In this document: positions 38,601 to 51,000 of the stretch, piece after piece
Layout: each line of letters opens with the position of its first letter
Numbering within the stretch: the first letter of the stretch is position 1
Source: Purshia tridentata
Lineage: Eukaryota; Streptophyta; Magnoliopsida; Rosales; Rosaceae
Direction: 5' to 3'
Length of the DNA stretch: 57,130 bases
Assembly: GCA_003254885.1 (NCBI GenBank)
Contig: QANT01000058.1
Location: 1-57,130, forward strand
Translations under genes and position numbers: made by a program
Notes under the pieces: model-generated
What the model saw: only the letters and a program-made list of their open reading frames with translations
Databases searched by the model: none
Told to the model about the DNA's origin: nothing

Positions 38601-40209
38601 TCTATCCAAACGAAATACAGAAAAGCAATTATATTGTGAGCTTTCAATGATGGTGACACCACCTGGGGACCGACCCGGCCTTTTATGGGAAAGACGACAC
38701 AATCTCAGCCACTATCTCTCACAATGAATAGGCATTTGACACCTACAAAAGGGCACGAGGAACCCTCTTTTTTCCTCAGGGCACACCCGCAAAATTAAAG
38801 GAGAGATACCCGGCCATACCACCATACCCTATTCCCTACAAACAAAATAAAGCCAATTATATTATATATAAAGAAATTAACAAAGAAGTTGAGAACCAAA
38901 TAAATATATATGGGGTTGGTGTTGCAGACTTGGAGTTTCTAATTTTCTATATGTTATGCATTTAAATTCAACACCTAAGTGGATGATGATGGTGGTGATG
39001 ATGGTGCATGTAACATTATTTTAATAAGCTAGCTTCACTACTGTTGATAATAATTAATATTTGAGTGTTGTTTGAATGTCAACTCTAGCCCCCATAACCA
39101 TATTTCTTTGGTGGGCATGCCATGGCCTACACTAAATATCGTGCACATAAATCCTAAAGGGGATATCTGCGACCAATCTAATAGTACTATACTTGGAAGG
39201 TTGTCATATATGGACCACAAAGTGCAGTTTTGTATGATCGAATTTCGAATAAGCTAGCTAAGATGATCAAAGATGGTGTACTAGTATACATATATACTTT
39301 CTGTCTGGTGCTTCTAATTTTGGAAAAGGCTTGGGAGAGTGACACAGTTAAATTATTACCTCCTTTCAAGCACAAGTTCGTCCAATAACTAAATGCAGAA
39401 ACCAGCCTGTTGATATATTCTTCTGATCTCTCTCATAGAATATGTGTCAATTAATTAGTATATATTAAAGTGTTGTGTGGTACGAATTAATGCACACATT
39501 TTAATCTTCATGATCGACAACACTGACATCAAATGATGCATAATTAGTACCCTTTACTAATTATAACCTTTGCCAGAGCTTATGGGAATATTAAAGTACA
39601 GTAATATATACAACGTAATTTGATAGCTAGATCTTTGTCAACTAATTGTCTTTTGAAAATTGAAATTAGTATAAGAACCAATTTGGAGGAAAAGAAAACA
39701 GAATATAAGTCATTCATAAACAGTAGCTAAAGGCATATACATAGCATAATTAAATTAAATTAAACCTGTATGTGTTGTAGAAAATGGTGAGATGGCGTAA
39801 CTACAAGAACCTAGCTAACAAATGGGCTGTAAACACGTAGCCACATTTATTAGCCAAAAAGTAAGAAAGATGACTATTATAGTATTGATGAGCATATGCG
39901 TCACCCCTAGAACCAATCAAACTGAGTTGGTTGGGTCTCGATCCAATAATATAATGTTACTAAGCTTATACACGTACATATATCATGATCAATAAATCAC
40001 CAGTACAGTCCCTAGCTTCCCAAAGTGTTCTAGCTTCTCGTGCCTTCCTCTCTGATCATCACTTTATAAGAACTCATCACATGACTTGCTCTCTTGCATG
40101 TGATCCTCCCCCTTTCCCCTATTAATTCTTCTCTTCGATCTCTCTACCTCATCTCCATCGATCGATCATTCACTTATTCACTTCTCTCTCTCTAGCTCTC
40201 TGCTTGGAA
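35677..40209. other. Intergenic upstream of the ABCG gene
   Basis: AT-rich, with several short (AT)n runs (for example 35729-35744 and 36126-36143). No coding frame that I can support; the overlapping frames at 39038-39375 lie on both strands and have no domain. The last ~140 bases contain TTTATAAG (40063-40070), a plausible TATA box, and a CT-rich leader. Confidence 0.5.
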
Positions 40210-43200
40210 ATGATTCCCCCTGAGCAGGAAACCAGCATCACAATAAGCACTGCACCTAACAACAACATTCTACTATCTAATAATGTTGTTAACCGGTCTG
40301 ATCAGACCGGCTTGGTTCATGCTGAACCCTCTGCAACTCATCCAGCAAGCTCCAACATTGTAAGCCCTTGTTCGAGAGATGACAACATGCCATCTGACCA
40401 ACCACATAGAATTTCCATTTTGCGGGAATCCTTGCGCCCTGTGACCCTCAAGGTAACCAAATAACAAAGCATCCCAATTAATTCAATTACTCGATCATAA
40501 CATACTTTAATAATGATACTAATTAATTATGTGTGTAATAATGTAATTTGATGTTGCAGTTTGAAGACGTGAGCTACAGCATTAAGCTGGAGACCACAAA
40601 GGGAGGTTGTGTTGCTGGTTATTCACACGGCCCAAAACAAACACGCACCGTACTCAACGGAGTAAGTGGGATTGTTCGACCTGGCGAGCTAATGGCAATG
40701 TTAGGGCCGTCAGGTAGTGGCAAGACCACTCTTTTGACGGCCCTAAGCGGCCGCTTGTCGGGCAAAATCTCAGGAAAAATAAGATACAACGGCCAGCATT
40801 TCTCCAGCTCCACAAAACACAACACCGGCTTCGTCACGCAAGACGACGTGTTGTACCCTCACCTCACGGTTCTCGAGACCCTAACGTACACCGCCCTGTT
40901 AAGGCTGCCCAAGCAGCTCACCAAAGAAGAGAAGAAAGAACAAGCCCAGATGGTCATCGTGGAGCTCGGCTTGACCCGCTGTCGTGACAGTGTTGTTGGA
41001 GGGCCTTTGCTACGTGGCGTTTCGGGTGGCGAGCGAAAACGGGTCAGTATCGGCCAGGAGATGCTGGTCAATCCGAGTCTTCTGTTGCTGGATGAGCCCA
41101 CTTCCGGGCTCGACTCCACCACGGCTCAGCGGATTGTGGCCACGCTGTGGCGGCTCGCCAGAGGTGGCCGGACGGTGATCACCACCATCCATCAGCCGTC
41201 TAGCAGGTTGTATAGGATGTTTGATAAGGTGGTGGTGTTGTCGGATGGGTACCCGATTTACAGCGGGCATGCGGCTCGGGTCATGGAGTATTTCGGGTCC
41301 ATTGGGTATGAGGCCGGGTTCAATTTCATCAACCCTGCTGACTTCTTGCTTGATCTTGCCAATGGTATGTAAATTTTCTCATTAGCTTTTTTTTTTTTTT
41401 TAATTGTAATTTTTTTATTTAGAAATTTAAATTTAGGACATCTATAATATCTAGAAAAAAATATCACTATATAATAGCTAATTGATTTTTTTATTGAGAA
41501 ATTCACATTAATATGTCAAATAGATAAGAAAACATTACTCATCTTTAAAGATATGTGAGGTAATGTAAGTGTTTGTACATGTCAACCTCACAATTTAACC
41601 ATGGCCACGAGGTCGCATACAAGTCCCCATGTAACGCTAGTGTTTGAGAAACTTTTAACAGTTAATTGATTTAGGTAAGAGTCCACTTTCACAATAATCG
41701 TAGTGGTGGTGAATGGTGATGAGTGGTCCACGACCACAAGGTTTCACCGTACCGACCTGCATTGTGATTTGTGAGTAGAACAGGGCCAGGCAACCACTTG
41801 TTTTTGGTGACAATTGAGAGGAACGTCTGCGCAAGGAGGGATGGTTCACATGAAAGCTTTCTTATTTTAGTATAGAAATGAATGCAGTTGAGTCCATTCA
41901 AAGACCAAACTCAGTACTGTTACTGCCTGCCTCTCCAAATAATACCCAGCTAGTTAAGTTAGCCTTTACAATGGTACAAGTGTACAACCCATGCATCGTG
42001 CATGGACAAACTCATCAATTTGATTTGACCCCTCACACTTAATTTTCTTTTGCATCCTTTTCAATATTCACTTCTGTTAACTACCTGAAGTTGATGGGAT
42101 GGTGAATTTACTTCCATATAGAGCAGTTCATGCAGAGTACTCTCGCAGGCCAGTTATCAAAAACATTGAGTATTGTCCATTGTGGGTCATAGATATATAT
42201 ACATATATATTTTTTAAGTTTTTTACATTGAGTTTAATTCGGTTTTCTAGATTGCCATGATTTTTCAGTCTCTTAATAGAATCATATTTAGATGGGGCAC
42301 TAATATTTTAGATGTTCTTCACATATTTTGGTGATGTTGGCAAGCTCTAATGAGAATCATACAAGTATGTTTAAATTTTTAATATAAGCGTATTTTAATA
42401 AGAGAATTTGTTAAATTAATTATATTTCAATTTTATTAAGTGTCTTGAATTGTTTTTGAAATTCAGGTATAGCACCTGATGTTAAACAGGATGATCAACT
42501 AGAGTATCATGGAAGATTAGACCGACAAGAAGATCAAAACACAACCAAGCAGTTCCTGATATCATCCTATAAAAAGAACCTATACCCTGCACTGAAGGCA
42601 GAGATTCAGCAAAATCACAAAGACCCAGTTCTTTCTTCTAGAACATCATCATCCAGAGGTAATATAGTTCCAACTAAGTCTCTCTAAGCCTGTAAAGTAG
42701 CCATTTTGTTTACAATGCGTTTTGATCAATAGAAAATTGCTATGTAGGAAGTGGGAATTACAAATGGACCACCAGCTGGTGGGAGCAATTCAAGGTTTTG
42801 CTGAAAAGGGGTTTGAAAGAGAGGAAGCATGAATCTTACTCAGGTTTAAGGATTTTCCAAGTCATGTCAGTTGCAATTCTTTCAGGTCTTTTGTGGTGGC
42901 ACTCTGACACTAACCATATACAAGATCAGGTATTGTAATTTCCTCTCAATTCTCATGATCTGCTAGCCTTTTCGTCTTATATATAATAATTATTAGCAAT
43001 GATCAAGTAGTAGTACTCACTATCAAATTAACACTTTGAACAGGTGGGACTTCTTTTCTTCTTCTCAATCTTTTGGGGCTTCTTCCCCCTATTCAATGCC
43101 ATATTTGCATTCCCTATGGAAAGACCAATGCTAGTAAAAGAACGTTCCTCGGGCATGTACCGCCTCTCTTCCTATTATTTTGCCCGAACAGCTGGGGATT

Positions 43201-43694
43201 TGCCAATGGAGCTTGTGCTTCCAACAGTGTTTGTAACAGTCGCTTATTGGATGGGGGGTCTCAAGCCTTCACTAGTCACCTTTGTACTAACCCTCTTGAT
43301 TGTTCTTTATAATGTGTTGGTCTCCCAAGGCCTGGGACTAGCACTAGGGGCCATTCTAATGGACGTAAAGCAGGGAACAACTCTTGCTTCTGTGACCATG
43401 CTGGTGTTTTTACTAGCAGGTGGATATTACATTCAGCACATTCCAGGTTTCATAGCTTGGTTGAAGTACATTTCTTTTAGTCATTACTGTTACAAGCTTC
43501 TTGTGGGAGTGCAATACTCAGTGAATGAGGTTTATGAATGTGAAGTAGGGATGCATTGTCGAGTAATTGACTTCCCTGCTATTAAGTATCTGGGTCTTGA
43601 TAGCATGTGGTCAGATGTGGCTGCTTTGGCTGTGATGTTGGTGGGATATAGAGTTTTGGCATACGTGGCATTAAGGATGGGGCAACCTCACTGA
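40210..43694 (+). CDS. ABCG21: ABC transporter G family half-transporter (ABCG21 type)
   Basis: Five exons, 40210-40452, 40560-41364, 42467-42658, 42748-42929 and 43044-43694; 690 residues. One ATPase domain precedes one membrane domain, the order that defines ABCG. Visible: Walker [10 protein letters not shown] (130-138), signature VSGGERKR (235-242), Walker B LLLLDEP (255-261) and switch His292. Six membrane segments follow, in exons 4 and 5 (first about 445-465, last near 665-685). As a half-transporter it must dimerise. The N-terminus (MIPPEQET..., LRESLRP) and the [16 protein letters not shown] block match Arabidopsis ABCG21 as I remember it; its sister ABCG22 affects stomatal water loss. 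Substrate is unknown. The ATG at 40210 is the first in frame. Confidence 0.95.
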
Positions 43695-44951
43695 CTTGTT
43701 GACGAAGGTAGATCAGAAACTGACATGATGCACCATTGAAGCTAGAGAATTTAATGACCCTTCTCCAATTTTATCAAATTATCATGGTTTTCAACAGATA
43801 TTGTGAATCAAGATTTCATGCTGATTGATGGTTGGAGAAATATAAATTGTACTCCTTTACATGGAAATTGATATGATATTATTGATTATAGGTCTGTAAA
43901 TAAACTGCAATCAATTTGCTGATGGCACCTCTTATTCCATTACAAAGTGAAAAGGACTCTAAAATAAATAGGGAAATTTTTTATTGAAGTTTATCTATAA
44001 TTTTTGTCAAGCCCTCCTAAGTCCCAAGTCCCATGTCCCACCAATCTATCATGAAAAACAGGGATGTCTTGTAAGGAAAACTGAAGATAACCCCAAATCA
44101 ATTATGTACTCACTTTTTGTATTATTATATCACAGAAACTTCATGAAGGAATTAACTCTCTTTTTCCATTTCTTCAGTTGGTTTATTTCCGAGTTTCAAA
44201 GAGATTTACTAAAGGGACTAAAATGTCTACTAAGAATTAGATCCTGAAGTGAAGCTGGTGCAAAGGTGTCAAAGGATCTAACGTGCAGGCTATACACCAG
44301 TTGTGTTTGAGCACAAATCCATGCCATTGTTGTACTTGGGGCAACATGACTTCTACCTGAACTTCATGGGCTTGTTTAGATGAAGTAACCAAACACTCAT
44401 GTTTTAACAATTGATCAAATTTCAGAAGCTGTTACTTAATACAGTAAAGTTCTGCAGTGCTGCAATATGGTGTTTTGGTTAAATATTGCATTTCGTGATT
44501 TGTTTTTTTCCTTGTACACCTTGAATTTTTAGTTCTTCAATTTTCCTAACTCCTAAGAATGTATACACCTACCCTTAATACAAATGAATTGCAACTTTAA
44601 CCAAAATTTCAATGCACGTTAGGATGCAAAATACCACATTCGGAGGTTTTTGGGAAGACCTTATTAATAAGACTTATACACATCGATTGGTGCATACCTA
44701 AATACTAGCTGTAGGTTTATGCATTGAAATCAAATATCTACCAATGCGTGCATTGGAATACGCATCAAATGATGTCATTTAGATAGATATGTCTGATCTA
44801 AGCATCTGATTCAACAACATCTCCCAACAGGTCACCAATCCATTTTATTTTATTCTCTCATCTGCCATCACATCTCTATTCACCATCTAAACGCTAGTTG
44901 TAATGCTACAACTAGGGATTCTGATTCCAGGTCACAGTTGTGAACCTCAGC
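43695..44951. other. Intergenic, 3' flank of the ABCG gene
   Basis: AT-rich. The frame at 43984-44247 has no domain and lies just past the probable 3' UTR. No gene is called. Confidence 0.5.
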
Positions 44952-44958
44952 TATAAAA
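44952..44958 (+). promoter_or_regulatory. TATA box of small basic gene A
   Basis: TATAAAA 89 bases before the ATG at 45041. The paralog at 47149 has a TATA box at nearly the same distance. Confidence 0.6.
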
Positions 44959-45040
44959 TGGTCATATTATAACAGAGCTAATACTTGAGGCCAGACAAGA
45001 AGCAAACACTTTTGTGTGGAAGATTAACAAAGAGAAATTA

Positions 45041-45334
45041 ATGGCATCCCAAAAGGTTCAGAAACCTGTTGGCACTCCACCCTCTGCAGGGCAGGCCAAG
45101 AAAGAGCCTGCTCCCAAAGGTAGTGGTACCACGCCCAAAGCTCCGGAAGCCAAATCACCCCCTAAGAAGACCCCAAGGCATAAGGAGCCAAAGAAGAGGG
45201 TAAGCCTATATACTATTAATTATGATCATTGAATTATAAGCATTTTAATGCAAATGGGGGATTGAATATGTGCTTACAACCCTTTGTGATTGCTTTGTTA
45301 GACAACGGGGAGCAAGCCAGCATCCAAGAACTAA
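45041..45334 (+). CDS. Small Lys/Pro-rich basic protein A (unrecognised, tandem pair)
   Basis: Two exons, 45041-45199 and 45302-45334, around a 102-base GT-AG intron; 63 residues with about 14 Lys and 12 Pro. No signal peptide, membrane span or known domain; composition is like the tail of linker histone H1, so a nuclear or nucleic-acid-binding role is conceivable, but this is only inference. It shares a template with copy B at 47149: MAS-K, VGT, GQAKKE, then KAP and PKK, with the intron at the same place. Exon 2 (TTGSKPASKN) lines up with the start of copy B exon 2, then stops where copy B continues, so A lacks the 17-residue tail. Expression is not provable from sequence. The TATA box, intron and a conserved paralog support a real gene. 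Confidence 0.7.
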
Positions 45335-47045
45335 AGAGAATGAGGACGAAAGCAACAGTGTGAGGTGTGGAGTACATGAGGATATTTAATCATCGTGGTC
45401 TCCTCCCTAATGTTTAATAATTTAACCAAACCACTTGGTTGCGATTTAGATCCATGTCTCTCTTTTTAGGCTTGGCCTAATAAATAAAAGATATCTATAT
45501 TTTAAAGATGAGCTTGGCATCTGCTTAACTTACATACAGAATCCTTTGGTTTGATTTATATATATGTCGAAGCTTGAGTAACCATTAGAAGTGAAAAAGA
45601 CAAAGGACAAGCAGAAATAAAAATGGGAATCACTCAATCAAGCATATCACGCAAATGGTTGAAAGAAAATTGCCTTTTCAATTCCTTGATTATCTCCGCA
45701 GGCGAATATTGCCTATTTGCACACAACAAGCTTACAGAGAGGTGTTCATAAAACTGAATTAAGGATGAACCGAGTACCAGAATGTGAGGATATTTTAGAA
45801 AGTTAAAAAGTGTTTAAAATTTGACAAAATTTGCGGATCCTATATTTGTGCAGTCCATTTTCACTAGCAGAAAACCTCCACAGAGCATCTTCATTTCCTT
45901 TCTAGACAAATTTGGAGAGTTTTAGGTGAATTTGAACGACGTGATCATGAAATTATGTTGGAGCAGGGTGATGAGGCATGAATTAAGGATGTATAAACAT
46001 ATCATAAACTGAACTTTGTTGGTGCAGAGGGTTTATATTATTAAAGGATGACTAATTCATAGGAAAAATGCTCAGAAACTGAAGTCATCATATTGAAAGT
46101 AAAACTTGGTAAAATTTGTCTGTTGTGAAACAAGGGTAAAGAGAATTGATACAAGTTGGAATGAGATATAATAAAGCAGGTTTATAAATTATGGGGCACT
46201 AAATTTGAGAACTTAAAGCATGAGCATATGATCAGACAATAAGAGAGACTGAAACTTAAACACAGAAATTTGGCCAATATGTAAGTTGCTTATTCCTCAA
46301 TTCATCTGTCAGTGGACTGATGATACTGCTACAGTTGTCAAGGGATACGAGATATTGTAGTATTGGTACAATTCTGGCCAAAGGCTATGTATTTGCTGAA
46401 ATTTTGTGGTACAACTGTGCAATTAAGACCATTTCTACCAGACAGATTGAATATCTTGTGGAATCAACCAAGGGAGACCTATTGCATATTCGGAGAATTT
46501 CGTTAAAATTAAATGCTTGGTTTCTTTGACGCCGTTCTAGAGATAAAAGAAATTCATACCAAGCATATCCAATGTCGAGCAAACCCCTACTCCGCAACAT
46601 GTAATTACATTCACAGTGAGTTTACTTATATAACGTTATGTCAATCAAATTAGGAGCAAACGGTTGATATATAGTTGATCTTTTGATACCAAATTCAGTG
46701 TATTCCCATTGCCATATCCACTTACTACATATAACCAAATATGACAAGACCCCAAAGTCCAAGACTCATAAATTATGTCTGGAAGGAATCATGATCCCAT
46801 ATTGTTCCTTTAAAACGTCATCCACACCCACCACCAGAACCATATATGCTGAGATTTGATTTCTTACAGTATCAGTATATGTCACTGAGCAGTAAGCAGT
46901 AAGCCAAGGCATCTGATGCTATATAGCCTGTAAGTGTAGCTCTGCCAATATGTTCAATTATTCCATTCTCCTAAAACACCACTATCCCTCCCTCTCTCAT
47001 CTTTTATCAAGATTCCAATTCTTATTTCACTGAGTGAACTGCCGC
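45335..47045. other. Intergenic between small basic genes A and B
   Basis: AT-rich. A frame pair at 46320-46600 on opposite strands has no domain. I saw no third copy of the basic gene. Confidence 0.5.
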
Positions 47046-47053
47046 TATAAAAA
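47046..47053 (+). promoter_or_regulatory. TATA box of small basic gene B
   Basis: TATAAAAA about 100 bases before the ATG at 47149, mirroring the spacing in gene A. Confidence 0.6.
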
Positions 47054-47148
47054 GGGTCGCTTCACAAGTACCCCGTAAGTGAGGTCATCTGAGTTTGATA
47101 AACTTTAAATCTTCACATCTTAGTGAAAGAGTTTCAAGAAGTACTAGT

Positions 47149-47505
47149 ATGGCATCAATGAAAGCTGAAAGGGTAGTTGGCACTCAACTGTTTGGGCAGG
47201 CCAAGAAGGAAACTGCCATTGCCAAGGGCGGCGATGGGGCAGCCAAAGCTCCAGCATCTAAGGCAGCCCCAAAGAAGGCTGCAACAAAGCCTCAGCCACC
47301 CAAAAAGAAGGTACGCCCTGCATAAAATCATAGATATGTATGTAGACCCCATGGTTTCATATTCACATTTGGGTTATGTTCTTGAGCTATTCTCATGTTA
47401 ATTAATGGTGATTGCATACAGGGTAAAGGTGGAAAAGCTGCAGCAAAGCAGTACCCAAACTTGCCAATGAAAGCCCATTACAAGAGAAAAGCTTATAGGA
47501 AATGA
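47149..47505 (+). CDS. Small Lys/Ala-rich basic protein B (unrecognised, tandem pair)
   Basis: Two exons, 47149-47310 and 47422-47505, with a 111-base GT-AG intron; 81 residues, about 19 Lys and 18 Ala. The N-terminal half (VGTQLFGQAKKE) matches copy A, followed by KAPASKAAPKKAATK, which reads like an H1-type tail. The C-terminus, KQYPNLPMKAHYKRKAYRK, is more complex in composition and may be the functional end. No targeting peptide or membrane segment is seen. I do not recognise the family. It was too short and too split to stand out as an open frame, and the call rests on phase-matched splice sites, the TATA box and the paralog. Confidence 0.72.
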
Positions 47506-47682
47506 TTTCAATTCGTATTGCCTCTCCTAGTATTGAAACTTAATTTGGACTTTGTAATCAATGAGTGCAAGCGTGGGAGCTTTGGTGTCATCCATGTAAG
47601 TCATCTCAATGAAATAAAAATGCGTGTTTAGCTATGGGCTAATTAGTATGCCTTTTTTGGGGCAAAAAAAAAAAAGAGTAAG

Positions 47683-47761
47683 AACACCACCACTGTTTTT
47701 TAGTAATAATTGCTTGGAATCAACAACACCACTGTTTTTTTGTAATAATTGCTTGGAATCA
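47683..47761. repeat. Two-copy tandem repeat of about 39 bp
   Basis: CACCACTGTTTTTT(A/T)GTAATAATTGCTTGGAATCAA occurs twice in succession (47683-47721 and 47722-47761) just past the 3' end of small basic gene B. Confidence 0.88.
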
Positions 47762-48043
47762 AACCCAAATAGTCAAATACAGCGCAAAGCCATAAATACA
47801 TGTAATAATTGTTCTATCATAGATTCATAATTATACAGGTTTTCCCCCTTGAATCTCTCAACGTGATAAAAAGGTGAATAAAATCTTTGTTCTATGAGAA
47901 GAGAATAGTGGAAAACTTCTGAAAGTTACCCAGAAATAAGGGGTAAAAGCTTCACTTGTCATTATGATATGTACAAAATGAGTACATTAAAGCAACAAGA
48001 ACCCCATGGATTTTAGGGCTGATAAATGTGAGTCAAAAAATGG

Positions 48044-51000
48044 TTAGAATGGGCTAACTTTGTGAGCCAACTTCAACATAAATTCAGGTACAAGCCGTCT
48101 TCTTTGTGGAGCCACTGCATCTTTGGCAAGGGCCTCTGGGTCACCTTCATGAATGATAGCTACTAAATCTTCAAACATGTCATCTCTACCACCCCGCATC
48201 GGATCCTGATAAAAATCCACCAAAAAATCCAAGCATTAGGGCAAATTCCAGTTTTAAGCGGAATGAAATAAATGGTTACGCCATTGAGTGTTGCTAGATT
48301 GAAAAACTGCACAACCCCAATGGTTTTCCTATGCAAAGAGTAATCTGACAATGTAAACCAAATAGGAACCATCTTTTAGCGCTCCCTTACCTGAAGGAAC
48401 AAATCTGTGTGAGTCTTCCCTTCATACAGAAACGCATCAGCTTCCACTCCAAGTCTCCGAAGAGTTTCTGCAAAATTCTTGCTGCCACAAGACAACATGT
48501 TAGTCAAAGCCTGTGGCTTTATACTTTTATTTTATATGATCTGAAGGATAATCATATGTCGTAATAGAATATTTGACTCTAGTTTAGTGAATGAAACATT
48601 AAGTTATAAGAATTAATCTTTAAAGAGCCAACTGTAGACATTCACACCATTTAAATTTAGAAATAATTATAGGCAATCAAATCATTCATTTCAGGGGAGA
48701 CTTATACCTGGCATCTGATGGTATGGAATAGTCTGCAGTACCATGGAATAAAATAATGGGTGGTAGGAGAGAAGCTGCATTTCTAACATTCTGGTCCTGA
48801 ATCATGACTTCGGGAGAAAAACGGTGCAACGATTGTTCCCCTTCCATTATGCTGTAAGAAGTTTTGGAGTCATCAAAATTAAATGCAAATCTAGAAGAAA
48901 TTATGGCATTACAAGAGTATATGTGTGATCAACTCTCAAGGAGACCAAGAACGTCCATACCCTAAAAAGATTGAACGGTATAGACCTCTACTGTGGAAGT
49001 GATCTACTAAGTTAAACAAATTGTACCTGTTTGAGCGTGTCAGAATGAAAACCATAAGTTCAAACATTTACATGCAAACAAAAGAATCGTACAAGAAGAA
49101 TACATGAAATAGAGCAGCAGATGAAATTAGAAAGAATAGGATAGTGGATGAAGAAAAAAAAAACAAGTATAATATATTGCAGAACTCGTAACTTCAATAT
49201 TAGAAAATATATAAATAAATTCATAAATTTACCCATTTTAATCAAAACATTCATCAACTATAAATTTAATAATCATAAGAACTCTAAACTGTCATTAGAC
49301 CATAGTTGCACTATCAAGTGCGGAAGCTACACTCAAACATATACAACTATACAATATAAACTCAGTTTATTCATCACTAAGCCCCCATATTAAAGTCAGA
49401 TTATGAAGTTACAATTCAGATATTTATCACTTTAGAAGGAAAAGGTGACCCCAAGAATTTGGTCAAGAATAAGTGATCCAATTATGCTACGCGATTACTA
49501 AAGTCTGTAATTCCCACTAACATATTTTATATTTATATTAAAGATGTTTCCTAACTATTGGCCACAAAAAAAAAAAGAAAAAAAAAAGATGTTTCCTAAC
49601 TATCTAGTTTATCATCCTAATTCCTACAGCTGTGGGTCAATTCCACTAGAATGCATTGTCATGTTAATTGGTATAATCTAATAAGGTTCATTAAAACGAG
49701 GAAGACTGCGACAGATTTCACATGAGGAACATTAACATTTACCCTCCAGATAGACCAAAGTAAGCCTTTATCTGGGAGACGCTCCACGAAGAGCTTTCTC
49801 CTTCACCAGCCTCTTTGATTGCCTGCTCAATGAATGTGCATGCAGCAATATGTGCACCAGCTGATTGTCCCATCAAATAAATCCTGCACAAACATAGCAT
49901 GCAAAACACCTACTTTAGCAATAAGATCACCTCCATGATTACTACACAAAAAATAAAAAAAACAGAGATTATGTGACCTATTAGGATCCCCTCCATATTC
50001 AGCAATATGATTGCACACAAATGAGATCCCTTGAGAAGCATCCTGTACCATATCACTGATAGTACCCTGAGGGAAATTTCTGCGTGAAGTTGTCATAACA
50101 AGACAATTATTAGAGATGGGTATCTGTGAACACTTTAAGCAATGCACTTTATTCTGAATTTACTGACCTAAATGCATCAAACTGGTATATACTAAATCTA
50201 ATTTTCTTTTCAGGATGCAACATCTATGTTTATTATTTCAAAATTCACACAGTAATCGGCTAATAAGAGGCCAACATTACAGTTTTATACATGTAGTTCT
50301 TTTGGACTTCCACCAACTTCACAATTTTAGCATATTCATCAAACGACATTTCTTGTTGATATGAAAAAATTTAATGGACTATATCTGTTACTAGATTAAC
50401 TAGTCAATAAAAACAATTTACAAGTTGCCTCATATACTTGAAAAAGAAAAAGATCCGTCTATAGTTCATTAACAAAATAGCTAAAGGGTGTTGGTGGCTA
50501 ACCATGGACAGGTGGCTTTTGAACTCCTCAATTAATCTCAGTGAGGAACACATCCCCAGTAGCAATAAAATACAGTTACGGATTCCACAAGTAATCTTAG
50601 AAATTCTTATAAGGACAATTTCTGACACTATCAAGAATTAGGTTGCACTAAATTATTTTCATAAATATTATTTCAGAGACTCAAATATCCACATAATTCT
50701 TTAAGGAACTTCAAATGGAAATGAGTTTCACTGGGCTATATAGCATATTTTTATTTATAGTACATGCTTGCTTGAGGTAATAAAGTCACCTGTAATCTAT
50801 ACATGCCACTATGATGTCTCTCTCTGATAACTGCTGTCCTAAAAGAGAACCCCATGCTTTGTAACTGCATAAAGAAAAACTAAAACAGATTAAAATAGAT
50901 AATTAAGCAGGCATCAGTTACAAGAAAAAGGCAACTAATTGATCATATTTGAACCAAAAAAAAGCAAAACTATGACACTGATCTACAGCTCGAACATAAG

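Noticed and set aside
31220..40209. Conserved plant microRNA precursors
   Set aside because: Scanned by eye for the common mature sequences (miR156-172, 319, 390-399, 408, 482, 535 types) and found no match; this is not an exhaustive search.
46320..46600. Frames of about 70 codons on both strands between the small basic genes
   Set aside because: Opposite-strand shadows with no similarity to the basic-protein pair, no TATA box and no splice sites.
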